21,744 nt of DNA from an uncultured Burkholderiales bacterium (GTDB taxonomy: Bacteria; Pseudomonadota; Gammaproteobacteria; Burkholderiales; Burkholderiaceae_C), in contig CAIYFE010000293.1 in assembly GCA_903925445.1 (NCBI GenBank), forward strand, positions 1 to 21,744. The letters are read 5' to 3'. How positions within the stretch are numbered: position 1 is the stretch's first letter; every line of letters begins with the position of its first letter. A program made the translations under genes and the position numbers. Shown here in pieces: positions 1 to 7,116 of this stretch. Below the pieces are notes generated by a model, which was given only the letters and a program-made list of their open reading frames with translations, had not been told where the DNA came from and did no database searches.

Positions 1-283
1 CTGGTTTTTTAGCGGCAGACTTGACGGCCTGACTGGCTACTTTTTTGGCAGGTGCTTTGACGGCAACGGTTTTGGCAGGCGTCGCTTTTTTGGCCACTAC
101 TTTGGTTTTGGCCGCTGGTTTTTTCACGGCAACCTTTTTGGCGATGGGCTTGACAAGCTTGGCAGGTGCTTTTTTAGCAGGCGCTACTTTTTTAGCGGGA
201 GCGGCTTTTTTGACCGTCTTTTTAGCTGCTGTGGGTTTTACAACCTTCTTTTTGCTGGCAGCTGAACGGGATGGGGCTTTCAC
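1..283 (-). CDS. Lys/Ala/Pro-rich basic protein, N-terminal part (3' end outside window)
   Basis: Reading from a GTG at 281-283, 94 codons stay open to the window edge. The product is almost entirely Lys, Ala, Pro and Val, with repeated PAKK/AKKA units like the tails of bacterial histone-H1-like proteins. AAGGAG (291-296) lies 7 nt upstream of the GTG and decides the start. Such tails occur in Burkholderiales on H1-like proteins, SWIB-domain proteins and some DksA-family regulators. The globular part that would separate these is not in the window. A DksA-type protein is worth considering because COG0523 (CobW-like) genes often neighbour dksA homologues, and one lies immediately upstream here; this is inference. 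The 175 nt gap after the GTPase gene suggests it may have its own promoter. The long plus-strand reading frame over it is only the antisense of the repeats. Confidence 0.75.
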   Translation of the reverse strand, partial: MKAPSRSAASKKKVVKPTAAKKTVKKAAPAKKVAPAKKAPAKLVKPIAKKVAVKKPAAKTKVVAKKATPAKTVAVKAPAKKVASQAVKSAAKKP

Positions 284-439
284 AATAAGTCTCCTTGCAG
301 GCCGTGGCCGCACTGATGGGCGCCGAAAAACATTGACTCAGCTATTTCCTGCACATCCTGCGAATCTAACACCGTGCGCACCGGAGTCTGTCTGGCGCGC
401 GGGATTTTAACGACAAACCCTTGGAAATTAGGATTTTTA

Positions 440-463
440 TTTAAATGAGAACAACTCATTAAA
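440..463. other. Inverted repeat just after the cobW stop codon
   Basis: AATGAG (444-449) and CTCATT (455-460) are perfect inverted arms around a 5-base spacer. Three more T/A pairs can form outside if one A is bulged. The repeat overlaps the stop codon of the GTPase gene and sits in an AT-rich island inside the 175 nt gap before the Lys/Ala/Pro-rich gene. No U-tract follows it on the minus strand, so a standard terminator is unlikely. It could be a weak hairpin or an operator. The rest of the gap (284-439) shows only the ribosome-binding site of the next gene and no clear promoter. Confidence 0.3.
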
Positions 464-1568
464 TCAAAGATTGCTCCAAGCCCTGCAATAAGACATCTTT
501 TGGCAAGTCAATGCCAATAAACACCATTTTACTCATTTTCTCTTCGTTCTTACCCCATTCAGGTCCTAAATCGCTGCCCATGAGTTGGTGAACGCCTTGG
601 AAAATGACTTTTCGCTCGGTGCCTTTCATGAACAAAACGCCTTTGTAGCGCAACATTTTGGGGCCATAAATATTGACGATGGCGCCCAAAAAGTCTTCTA
701 ACTTGGCGGGATCAAAAGCGCGTTTGGATTTGAAAACAAAGCTTTTGACGTCGTCATCGTGGTGATGGTGGTGTCCATGACCGTGATGCGCATGATCATG
801 CGCGTGCGAGGGATGATCGCAGTGCTCGCCATGTTCGTGGTCATGGTGGCCGTGGTCGTGCGCATGAGAGGGGTGATCGCAATGTTCGCCGTGGTGGTGT
901 TCGTGGTGGGCGTCGTCTGACAAGAAGTCTGGATCGATGTCCAACTTGGCGTTGAGGTTAAAGCCGCGCAAATCGAACACCTCGGCCAAGCTGACTTCGC
1001 CAAAATGCACGACTTTTTGCGGGGCGCGCGGGTTCATGTGCTTCAAGCGGTGTTGCAAGGCGTCCAAGTCTTGGGGCGTTACCAAATCGGCTTTGCTGAT
1101 GAAGATTTGATCGGCAAAGCCCACTTGACGGCGCGCTTCTTGGCGGTCATTGAGCTGTTGCGCCGCGTGTTTGGCATCGACCAGCGTCAAGATGGAGTCA
1201 AGCAAGAAGCTCTCGGCAATCTCGTCGTCCATGAAAAACGTCTGCGCCACGGGGCCAGGATCGGCCAAGCCCGTGGTTTCGATGACCACACGTTCAAAGT
1301 CCAGCAAGCCTTTGCGTTTTTTGGCCGCCAAAAGTTGCAAAGTGCTGCGCAAATCTTCGCGGATGGTGCAGCACACGCAACCGTTGCTCATTTGAATGAT
1401 TTGCTCGTTGGTGTCTGACACCAAGATGTCGTTGTCGATGTTTTCTTCGCCGAACTCATTTTCGATGACGGCAATTTTTTGGCCGTGTGCTTCGGTCAGC
1501 ACGCGTTTGAGCAGGGTGGTTTTGCCCGAGCCCAAAAAGCCGGTCAGGATGGTGGCGGGGATCAACAT
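459..1568 (-). CDS. CobW/COG0523-family GTP-binding metallochaperone
   Basis: A 369-residue G3E-family GTPase. Visible motifs are Walker A GFLGSGKTT (residues 10-18), ENEFG (36-40), the family's metal-binding CxCC motif GCVCC (63-67), ETTGLADP (97-104) and SKAD (158-161, standing for NKxD). A CobW C-terminal domain occupies about 275-365. A His/Asp-rich linker (about 219-273) holds two 20-residue repeats and would bind Zn or a similar metal. Family members insert or allocate metals (Zn, Co) using GTP in the cytoplasm; the metal cannot be read from the sequence. The ATG at 1568 is chosen because AAGG lies 8 nt upstream. A TTG at 1595 would overlap the rlmI stop codon but lacks a ribosome-binding site. 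The ATG starts 23 nt after rlmI, so cotranscription is likely. No Zur-box-like palindrome was evident upstream. Confidence 0.9.
   Translation of the reverse strand: MLIPATILTGFLGSGKTTLLKRVLTEAHGQKIAVIENEFGEENIDNDILVSDTNEQIIQMSNGCVCCTIREDLRSTLQLLAAKKRKGLLDFERVVIETTGLADPGPVAQTFFMDDEIAESFLLDSILTLVDAKHAAQQLNDRQEARRQVGFADQIFISKADLVTPQDLDALQHRLKHMNPRAPQKVVHFGEVSLAEVFDLRGFNLNAKLDIDPDFLSDDAHHEHHHGEHCDHPSHAHDHGHHDHEHGEHCDHPSHAHDHAHHGHGHHHHHDDDVKSFVFKSKRAFDPAKLEDFLGAIVNIYGPKMLRYKGVLFMKGTERKVIFQGVHQLMGSDLGPEWGKNEEKMSKMVFIGIDLPKDVLLQGLEQSLI
774..893 (-). repeat. Tandem 60-bp repeat coding the His-rich linker of the CobW GTPase
   Basis: Two adjacent 60-nt units code for 20-residue repeats (residues 226-245 and 246-265) that share HGEHCDHPSHAHDH. 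They differ mainly at the end, GHHDHE versus AHHGHG, and at several synonymous or near-synonymous bases. Each copy supplies one Cys and many His ligands. The pattern indicates an in-frame tandem duplication followed by drift. Confidence 0.85.
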
Positions 1569-1591
1569 ACGAGAAACCTTATCAAAAGCAA

Positions 1592-2815
1592 TCAATCAGA
1601 TATTGTGGCGTGGTCTGACTTTTCAAGCAGCGGCGCGCTTTTCATGACCACCAAACCCTTGAGGTATTCGCCCTCAGGAAAGGTCAAAGTCATCGGATGG
1701 TCGGGCGCGCCTTGCATGCGCTCGCTGATGAAGCCGTCCACGCCAGCGTCGGTGCCAGCCGAAGCCACGATTTTGTGAAACAACTCAGCCCCAATGCCAC
1801 CCGAGCAGCTGTAGGTGAACAGCACACCGCCCGGCTCCAAAATTTTGAAAGCCAAGCGGTTGATGTCTTTGTAAGCGCGTGCAGCGCGGTCTGCATGGGC
1901 GGCTGAAGGCGCGAACTTGGGTGGATCGAGCACGATGGCATCGAAGGTTTGACCTTCTTTGTGAAATTGACGCAACGAAGCGTTGACATCGGCGTCCATC
2001 ATGGTGGTGCGGCTGGCTTCAAAACCGTTCAAAGCCACATTGGCACGCGCGCGTTCAATGGCCGGGCCAGAAGAGTCAATGGAGGTGACATGCCCAGCCC
2101 CGCCCGCCAAAGCCGCCACCGTGAAACCACCGGTGTAGCAGTAGCAATTGAGCACACGCTGGAACTGCAAGCGACGGGTGTAATCGGAAAACTTCTTTCG
2201 GCTGTCGCGTTGGTCCAAATAAAACCCCGTTTTGTGGCCTTCGGCAATGTCCAAGGACAACTGCCATTCATGCTCGCGCAACACCAATGCGGTTGGGCCT
2301 TCGCCGCGCAACCAACCTGTGGCGGGTAGGAGTCCTTCTAAACCGCGCACGCCGGAGTCCGAGCGCTCGTACAACTTGCTAAGTCCCGTTGCGCTGAGCA
2401 AAGCGTCTGCAATTGCTTGCTTCCAGCGCTCAGTGCCGCTGGATAAAAACTGTGCGACCAAGGTGTCTTCGTATTGATCGACGATCAAGCCTGGCAATCC
2501 ATCGGACTCGCCGTGCACCAAGCGACGGCCATTGCTTTGAATGTCCAAACGGCTGCGCGCAGCAATTGCCCGCACGATGCTGGCTTTGAAAAAATCTGCA
2601 TCGATGCGTTGTGCTTCATCAAAACTCCAAATCCGCGCGCGAATTTTGGAGGTCGGGCTGAAAGACGCCCACCCCAAAAAACTGCCGCTGTGGGCTTCCA
2701 CGCGCACGGTTTCGCCCGCATCTGCACCACCTTTGGCGATGGCGCTGTCAAAAATCCAAGGGTGTTTGCGCAGCGCCGAGCGCTCTTTGCCGTCTTTGAG
2801 TCGAATCGTTTTCAT
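1592..2815 (-). CDS. rlmI: 23S rRNA (cytosine-C5) methyltransferase, RlmI-like
   Basis: A 407-residue class I SAM-dependent methyltransferase, close to the 396 residues of E. coli RlmI, which makes m5C1962 in 23S rRNA. An N-terminal PUA-like domain (about 1-80, starting MKTIRLKDGKERSALRKHPW) precedes an EEHGI-like middle region. Then come the Rossmann methyltransferase motif I around NCYCYTGGF (223-231), LDPPKF (296-301) and YSCSGG (335-340), which carries the likely catalytic Cys. The ATG lies 30 nt after the xerC stop. No good Shine-Dalgarno is visible. A GACAAT hexamer (2824-2829, reverse strand) ends 8 nt before the ATG and could be a -10 element of an internal promoter. Close paralogues in the RlmI/RlmK group cannot be fully excluded. 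Confidence 0.88.
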   Translation of the reverse strand: MKTIRLKDGKERSALRKHPWIFDSAIAKGGADAGETVRVEAHSGSFLGWASFSPTSKIRARIWSFDEAQRIDADFFKASIVRAIAARSRLDIQSNGRRLVHGESDGLPGLIVDQYEDTLVAQFLSSGTERWKQAIADALLSATGLSKLYERSDSGVRGLEGLLPATGWLRGEGPTALVLREHEWQLSLDIAEGHKTGFYLDQRDSRKKFSDYTRRLQFQRVLNCYCYTGGFTVAALAGGAGHVTSIDSSGPAIERARANVALNGFEASRTTMMDADVNASLRQFHKEGQTFDAIVLDPPKFAPSAAHADRAARAYKDINRLAFKILEPGGVLFTYSCSGGIGAELFHKIVASAGTDAGVDGFISERMQGAPDHPMTLTFPEGEYLKGLVVMKSAPLLEKSDHATISD

Positions 2816-2845
2816 AACCCACTATTGTCGCTGCTTTGCAAGGGC

Positions 2846-3781
2846 TTACTTCTTGCGCGCACGAGGATGGGCTGCGTCATACGCCTTGGCCAAATGCTGA
2901 AAATCCAGCCGCGTATACACCTGTGTGGTGCTGATGTTGGCGTGTCCCAGCAACTCTTGCACAGCCCGCAAATCGCTGCTGGATTGCAGCACATGGCTGG
3001 CAAATGAATGGCGCAACATGTGCGGATGAACCGGCGAGGCCAACCCCGCTTGCACGCCACGTTGGCGCAAGCGTTGCCAAATGGATTGCGCGGACAACCG
3101 CGTGCCATGTCGCCCAATGAACAAGGCGGTTTGATGTGCCGTGGCGGCTGTCAACCCCTCAGCCCGCACATGCAACCAAGCTTGCAGCGCTTTCAAGGCT
3201 TGCTCGCCCACTGGCACGCTGCGGCGCTTGCTGCCTTTGCCCAGCACGTGCGCCTCGCCATCTTGCAAATCAATCCAGCCTTTGGCTTGTGCGCTGGCTT
3301 GCACATCCAAGCCCACCAACTCGCCCACGCGCAATCCACAACCGTAGAGCAGCTCGACCAAGCAGGCGTCACGGCATTCCAACCACGGATCGGCCAACTC
3401 GGAAGAAGCCGTGAATTCGGCCAATTGCACCGCATCGTCCACGCTCAAGGCTTTGGGTAAGGGCTTGGGCGCTTTGGGTGCGCGCACATCTTGCACGGGG
3501 TTGCTGGCCATGAAGCCTTCTCGACCCATCCAGACATAAAACCCGCGCCAACCCGACAAAATCAAGGCAATGCCGCGACCTGTTCGACCTTGGCTGTGCA
3601 TCTGTGCCACCCAACGCCGAATGTGCGCGGTGTGCACTTGATCCAAAGCTATGCCTGCGTCTTGGGCGTTTTGGCTGAGTTTTTCTAAATCGAGGGTGTA
3701 CAGCGCCAAGGTGCGCTCGGCCAAGCGTTTTTCATAACGCACATGGTCAAGGTAGCGTGCAACCCAATCCACTGCATTCAA
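2846..3781 (-). CDS. xerC: Site-specific tyrosine recombinase XerC
   Basis: A 311-residue tyrosine recombinase that, with XerD, resolves chromosome dimers at dif. The N-terminal SAM-like core-binding domain spans about 1-105. The catalytic set is complete: R151 (GLRVGE), K182 (LGKGSK), H254 and R257 (HMLRH), H280 (LLGH) and nucleophile Y289 (VYTRLDF). XerC rather than XerD or a phage integrase is supported by the dapF-DUF484-xerC order, which matches dapF-yigA-xerC in E. coli. The reading frame opens at TTG 3781, overlapping the DUF484 stop by 4 nt (TTGA). A GTG at 3772 is an alternative. Neither has a clear ribosome-binding site, so translational coupling is likely. Confidence 0.93.
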   Translation of the reverse strand: MNAVDWVARYLDHVRYEKRLAERTLALYTLDLEKLSQNAQDAGIALDQVHTAHIRRWVAQMHSQGRTGRGIALILSGWRGFYVWMGREGFMASNPVQDVRAPKAPKPLPKALSVDDAVQLAEFTASSELADPWLECRDACLVELLYGCGLRVGELVGLDVQASAQAKGWIDLQDGEAHVLGKGSKRRSVPVGEQALKALQAWLHVRAEGLTAATAHQTALFIGRHGTRLSAQSIWQRLRQRGVQAGLASPVHPHMLRHSFASHVLQSSSDLRAVQELLGHANISTTQVYTRLDFQHLAKAYDAAHPRARKK

Positions 3782-4482
3782 CGCAAGTGCGACAAAGCGG
3801 CGCTGGCCAAGTCACCCAAGCGCTCAAGAAACGCTGTGCCCATGCCTTCGTGGTAACGCTGTGGATCGGGCGAGGCCAACACCAGCAAGCCCACCACTTC
3901 GCGCTCATCTGTGGCGTGCGCAGGGTCTTGCGACTTGGCGGCACGCAAAGGAATCAAGGCCAAGGACTGCGCAGCCTGTGGATCGGCCAACCAGCGCACA
4001 GCATCCACGCCGTTGTTGAGGCCCACATAAGGATGGGTCAAGCCTGCGGCAAAGCTTTTGACGCTTGCGCTTACATCGGCGGCAAAGGGTTCAATTTGAA
4101 ACGCTTCGGCCACGCCCCAAACCTTGATGGCCACTTGCGGCACCATGAATTCATGCGCAATGCCGTCGGCGATGACATGCGGCAAATCGCGAGCGTTGGT
4201 GGTCATGAGCAAATTTTTGACCCAATGCTGTTGGCGATCCAACAGAACTTCGTTTTCTGTGCCGTGGCGCATCATGTCCATCAAGCGCAACTCCAGCACG
4301 CGGATTTTGTCGCGCAGCATTTCTGCTTGTCGCTCTTGCAGGCTGACAGCGCGTTGTCCGTGTGGACTGGTCAGCTTGACCGCAGCCAACAACTCGGCAT
4401 GGCGTTCAAAGAAATCAGGCGTATTGACCAAGAAATTGGCAATGTCATCTTCAGTGATGGGGTTCATTTCGGGTTGTTTCAT
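3778..4482 (-). CDS. DUF484 family protein (YigA-like)
   Basis: A 234-residue cytoplasmic protein of the DUF484 family, which has a GAF-like fold and no assigned biochemical function. The N-terminal signature is visible as DDIANFLVNTPDFFERHAEL (residues 12-31), followed by a helical stretch rich in Arg/Glu/Leu (about 45-72) that may form a coiled coil. A GAF-like region follows from about residue 85. The ATG at 4482 overlaps the dapF stop (ATGA), and its own stop overlaps the xerC start, so it is translated as the middle member of a coupled trio. The ATG at residue 6 is a possible alternative start. The E. coli homologue YigA occupies the same place between dapF and xerC. Confidence 0.85.
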   Translation of the reverse strand: MKQPEMNPITEDDIANFLVNTPDFFERHAELLAAVKLTSPHGQRAVSLQERQAEMLRDKIRVLELRLMDMMRHGTENEVLLDRQQHWVKNLLMTTNARDLPHVIADGIAHEFMVPQVAIKVWGVAEAFQIEPFAADVSASVKSFAAGLTHPYVGLNNGVDAVRWLADPQAAQSLALIPLRAAKSQDPAHATDEREVVGLLVLASPDPQRYHEGMGTAFLERLGDLASAALSHLR

Positions 4483-5336
4483 AAGTTGTCTGGAATTTCA
4501 ATTTCGCCTTGAAAAACGGTGGTGGCAGGCCCCGTCATCCACACCGATTGGCCTTGGCCTGCCCACTCGATTGTCAAATCACCGCCGCGGGTGTGCACCA
4601 ACACGCTGGCGTCCAGCAGCCCCCAGCGAATACCGGCCACCACGGCCGCGCAAGCGCCAGTGCCGCAGGCCAAGGTTTCGCCCGCACCGCGTTCAAACAC
4701 GCGCAAACGCACCTCTGCACGGTGAAGAATTTGCATGAAGCCCGCATTGACTCGGTTGGGAAATGCAGGGTGATGCTCGATCAACGGCCCTTGCGTCAAC
4801 ACGGCATCGGTCTGGATGTCATGGACCAACTGCACGGCATGCGGATTGCCCATCGACACCACGCCAAGCTGCGGCGTGTCGCCGTTGCTCAAGGTCAACT
4901 GCCAAGTGGTGGGGTTGATGGCTTGCGCGTATTGGGGGGCAAACGGGACTTGCGGCAAATCCAACACGGGCGCGCCCATGTCAACGCGCACGCGGCCATC
5001 GGGCAGTTCTTGGAGTTCGATCACGCCACCGTGCACTTTGACGCGCACCTGGGTTTTATCGGTCAACCCTTGTTCCCGCACAAAACGGACAAAACACCGC
5101 GAGCCGTTGCCGCATTGCTCCACCTCGCCGCCATCGGCGTTGTGAATCACGTATTCAAAATCAACATCGGGTTGTGGCGCGGGACGCACCGTCAAAATTT
5201 GATCGGCACCCACACCAAAATGGCGATCTGCCAGAAATCGATACTGCGCAGGCGAGAGCGTGTGGCGCTGACGGGTTTCGTCCAGCACCACAAAATCGTT
5301 GCCTGCTCCTTGCATTTTGGTAAAGCGAATTCGCAT
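4479..5336 (-). CDS. dapF: Diaminopimelate epimerase
   Basis: A 285-residue enzyme converting LL- to meso-diaminopimelate for lysine and peptidoglycan. The N-terminus MRIRFTKMQGAGNDF is typical of the family. Both catalytic cysteines are present: C75 in EQCGNGSR and C224 in ACGTGAC. The frame stays open upstream to a TTG at 5375, but family alignment places the start at ATG 5336. No Shine-Dalgarno is properly spaced: a G5 run directly abuts the ATG. A GATAAT hexamer ends 6 nt before the ATG, which points to a leaderless transcript. It is the first gene of the dapF-DUF484-xerC run, with 4-nt overlaps downstream. Confidence 0.95.
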   Translation of the reverse strand: MRIRFTKMQGAGNDFVVLDETRQRHTLSPAQYRFLADRHFGVGADQILTVRPAPQPDVDFEYVIHNADGGEVEQCGNGSRCFVRFVREQGLTDKTQVRVKVHGGVIELQELPDGRVRVDMGAPVLDLPQVPFAPQYAQAINPTTWQLTLSNGDTPQLGVVSMGNPHAVQLVHDIQTDAVLTQGPLIEHHPAFPNRVNAGFMQILHRAEVRLRVFERGAGETLACGTGACAAVVAGIRWGLLDASVLVHTRGGDLTIEWAGQGQSVWMTGPATTVFQGEIEIPDNL

Positions 5337-5342
5337 CCCCCG

Positions 5343-5375
5343 ATTATCGACCAGTGCCTGTCGCCCAAAAGTCAA
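5343..5375 (-). promoter_or_regulatory. Predicted dapF promoter, leaderless type
   Basis: On the minus strand, GATAAT (5343-5348) is followed by CGGGGG and then the dapF ATG. Initiation 7 nt after the -10 would start the RNA at the A of ATG. A TTGACT (5370-5375) resembles a -35 box, but its 21-nt spacer is longer than the usual 16-18, so the -35 assignment is weak. The 15-mer GATAATCGGGGGATG recurs exactly at pyrC. Confidence 0.55.
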
Positions 5376-5440
5376 GCGCCAAAGGGCGCTGGGTTTATGC
5401 TCTTGGCACTTTTAAACACACCACTTTCGAGGTCATGGCC

Positions 5441-5998
5441 ATGCGCATTCCTGCTTGGACGGCACAACAACATCCACAACCCGCCGACTTGGTCGATGCC
5501 ATCTTGGCGCGACGCGGCGGCGAACTCATCAACCTTGACCGCGCCTTGCTGTGGAGCGAGCCCGTGGCGCGAGGCTGGAATGTGTATTTGAAAAATGTGC
5601 GCACCGGTTTGTCCGCCAGCCGCAAACTGTGCGAGCTGGGCATTTGCACCGTTGCTTTGCTCACAGGCGCGCACTACGAATACCACCACCACGCGCCCGA
5701 CTTTTTAACCGCGGGCGGCTCCGCTGCTGAATTGGCCGCACTCAACCAAGTCGTGCAAGGCGACGCCACACAAACCGTGACGCATCCAGACTTGGGTGAC
5801 GTTGAACGGTGGGTGGTGCAGTACGCAGCCCAAATGACGCTTCGGGTTCAAGTTGACGATGCGGTGTTCAATGCTTTGAAAAACCATTTCAGCACCACCG
5901 AGTTGGTTGAACTGACCACGGCCATCGCCACTTACAACATGGTGGCGCGCTTGTTGGTGGCGCTGGGCATCACACCCGAAGGCGAGCCAGCGCGTTGA
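5441..5998 (+). CDS. Carboxymuconolactone decarboxylase-like (AhpD-fold) protein
   Basis: A 185-residue protein resembling the carboxymuconolactone decarboxylase family. The middle segment ELGICTVALLTGAHYEYHHH (residues 65-84) matches the family pattern of a helix followed by TGxxYExxxH. The CxxC pair of AhpD-type peroxidase reductases is absent, so a thiol-peroxidase role is unlikely; the true substrate cannot be told. The ATG at 5441 is preferred because GAGG (5429-5432) lies 8 nt upstream; ATG 5435 is only 2 nt from it. The frame runs open from 5354, overlapping dapF control DNA, and that extension is not believed. It is divergent from dapF and ends 9 nt before the convergent Bug gene. Confidence 0.8.
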   Translation: MRIPAWTAQQHPQPADLVDAILARRGGELINLDRALLWSEPVARGWNVYLKNVRTGLSASRKLCELGICTVALLTGAHYEYHHHAPDFLTAGGSAAELAALNQVVQGDATQTVTHPDLGDVERWVVQYAAQMTLRVQVDDAVFNALKNHFSTTELVELTTAIATYNMVARLLVALGITPEGEPAR

Positions 5999-6007
5999 GC
6001 GCCCACC

Positions 6008-7000
6008 TCACTCGGCTTTGATGCCGTTTTCTTTGACCACTTTGGCCCAGACGTCCATTTGGTGGTCGATGAAAGTTTTGGCTTGCTCGACGCTGCCGCC
6101 AGTCACGTCAATGCCTTGGGCGTCGAGTTTTTTGGCAACTTCAGGATCTTTGAGCACTTTGTTGAGCTCAAGGTTCATGCGCTTGACGATTTCTGGGGGC
6201 GTTTTAGAAGACGCCAACACCGCCCACCAAGCGGGCGCTTCAAATCCGGGATAACCGTTTTCGGCAATCGTGGGCACATTGGGCAAGTCGGCCGCGCGTT
6301 TGCTGCTGGTCACGGCCAAGGGGCGCATGCGGCCACTGTCGATGTGAGGCTTGGTCACAAACACCGAGCCAATCGACAAGGGCACGTGTCCCGCCACCGC
6401 ATCGCTCATCAAAGGGCCACCGCCTTTGTAAGGCACATGCGTCCACTCCACGTGGGCATCACGCGCCAGCAAAGCCATGGCCAAGTGACCCAAGCTGCCG
6501 TTGCCAATGCTGCCAAAGCTCACGTTTTTCTTGGCTTTGGCCGCAGCAATCACATCGGCGAATGTTTTGTATTCTGAATTGACATTGGTGGCCAACACCA
6601 TGGGCGAAGTGCCCACCAAGACCAGCGGGATCAAATCTTTTTTGCTGTCATAACTCAAATTGGGATTGAGGCTGGGGTTGACGCCATGCGTGTCAAACAC
6701 CACGGCAAAGGTGTAGCCATCGGCGGGGGCTTGCACAACGGCTGCGGTGCCAATTGCACCCGACGCGCCTCCACGGTTTTCCACAATCACGGTTTGTCCC
6801 AAATGCTGTTGCAAGGGTTGCGCCAAGATGCGCGCGACTTGATCGACCGAGCCGCCCGGTGGAAACACCGCAATCAAGCGAATCACTTGTTTGGTCGGCC
6901 AAGCATTGGGCGCGGTTTGCGCCTGTGCTTGCGGCATGACGGTCAACGCAGCCCATGAGGCGCTGATCGCCAAGGCCGACATCCAACGACGTGTTTGCAT
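6008..7000 (-). CDS. Bug-family (TctC-like) periplasmic solute-binding protein
   Basis: A 330-residue secreted protein of the tripartite tricarboxylate transporter substrate-binding family (Bug). A signal peptide (MQTRRWMSAL... ending PQAQAQ, cleavage near residue 28) is followed by the hallmark region WPTKQVIRLIAVFPPGGSVD (34-53). ENRGGASGAIGT (74-85) and PADGYT (92-97) are also characteristic. GGGAG-type RBS GGGAG lies 7 nt before ATG 7000. No tctA or tctB membrane genes are nearby. This fits the large sets of orphan Bug proteins in Burkholderiales, which are thought to share transporters or act as sensors. The ligand, usually a carboxylate, cannot be inferred. The open frame extending to 7507 is antisense to the NUDIX gene and is not part of the protein. 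Confidence 0.92.
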   Translation of the reverse strand: MQTRRWMSALAISASWAALTVMPQAQAQTAPNAWPTKQVIRLIAVFPPGGSVDQVARILAQPLQQHLGQTVIVENRGGASGAIGTAAVVQAPADGYTFAVVFDTHGVNPSLNPNLSYDSKKDLIPLVLVGTSPMVLATNVNSEYKTFADVIAAAKAKKNVSFGSIGNGSLGHLAMALLARDAHVEWTHVPYKGGGPLMSDAVAGHVPLSIGSVFVTKPHIDSGRMRPLAVTSSKRAADLPNVPTIAENGYPGFEAPAWWAVLASSKTPPEIVKRMNLELNKVLKDPEVAKKLDAQGIDVTGGSVEQAKTFIDHQMDVWAKVVKENGIKAE

Positions 7001-7104
7001 TTCAAAACTCCCAAAATAATTGACCTTTTCAGAATTGTTAAGCCAGCCACGCAGCACTTGCTTGCGGCTTATACGCATCGGGTAAACGCTGATGCCCGTC
7101 TCTT

Positions 7105-7110
7105 CATAAT
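7105..7110 (+). promoter_or_regulatory. Predicted -10 element of the NUDIX-MBL gene, leaderless type
   Basis: CATAAT (5 of 6 matches to TATAAT) ends 6 nt before the ATG at 7117, the spacing seen at dapF, pyrC and the deacetylase. There is no Shine-Dalgarno between it and the ATG. No convincing -35 box lies 16-18 nt upstream. It sits in the 116-nt divergent gap shared with the Bug gene, for which no clear promoter could be assigned. Confidence 0.45.
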
Positions 7111-7116
7111 TGAACA

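Noticed and set aside
45..410. Plus-strand reading frame with a hydrophobic, Ala/Phe/Leu/Thr-rich product
   Set aside because: It is the exact antisense of the Lys/Ala/Pro repeats on the minus strand, which has a good ribosome-binding site and start.
440..463. Inverted repeat after cobW as a rho-independent terminator
   Set aside because: The stem is short and AT-rich and is not followed by a U-tract on the minus strand.
774..893. Short regular repeats that might suggest a CRISPR-like or regulatory array
   Set aside because: They are in frame and encode a His-rich protein linker; there are only two units and no unique spacers.
5370..5375. TTGACT as a firm -35 box of dapF
   Set aside because: Its spacer to GATAAT is 21 nt, outside the normal range, so it is noted only as a weak candidate.
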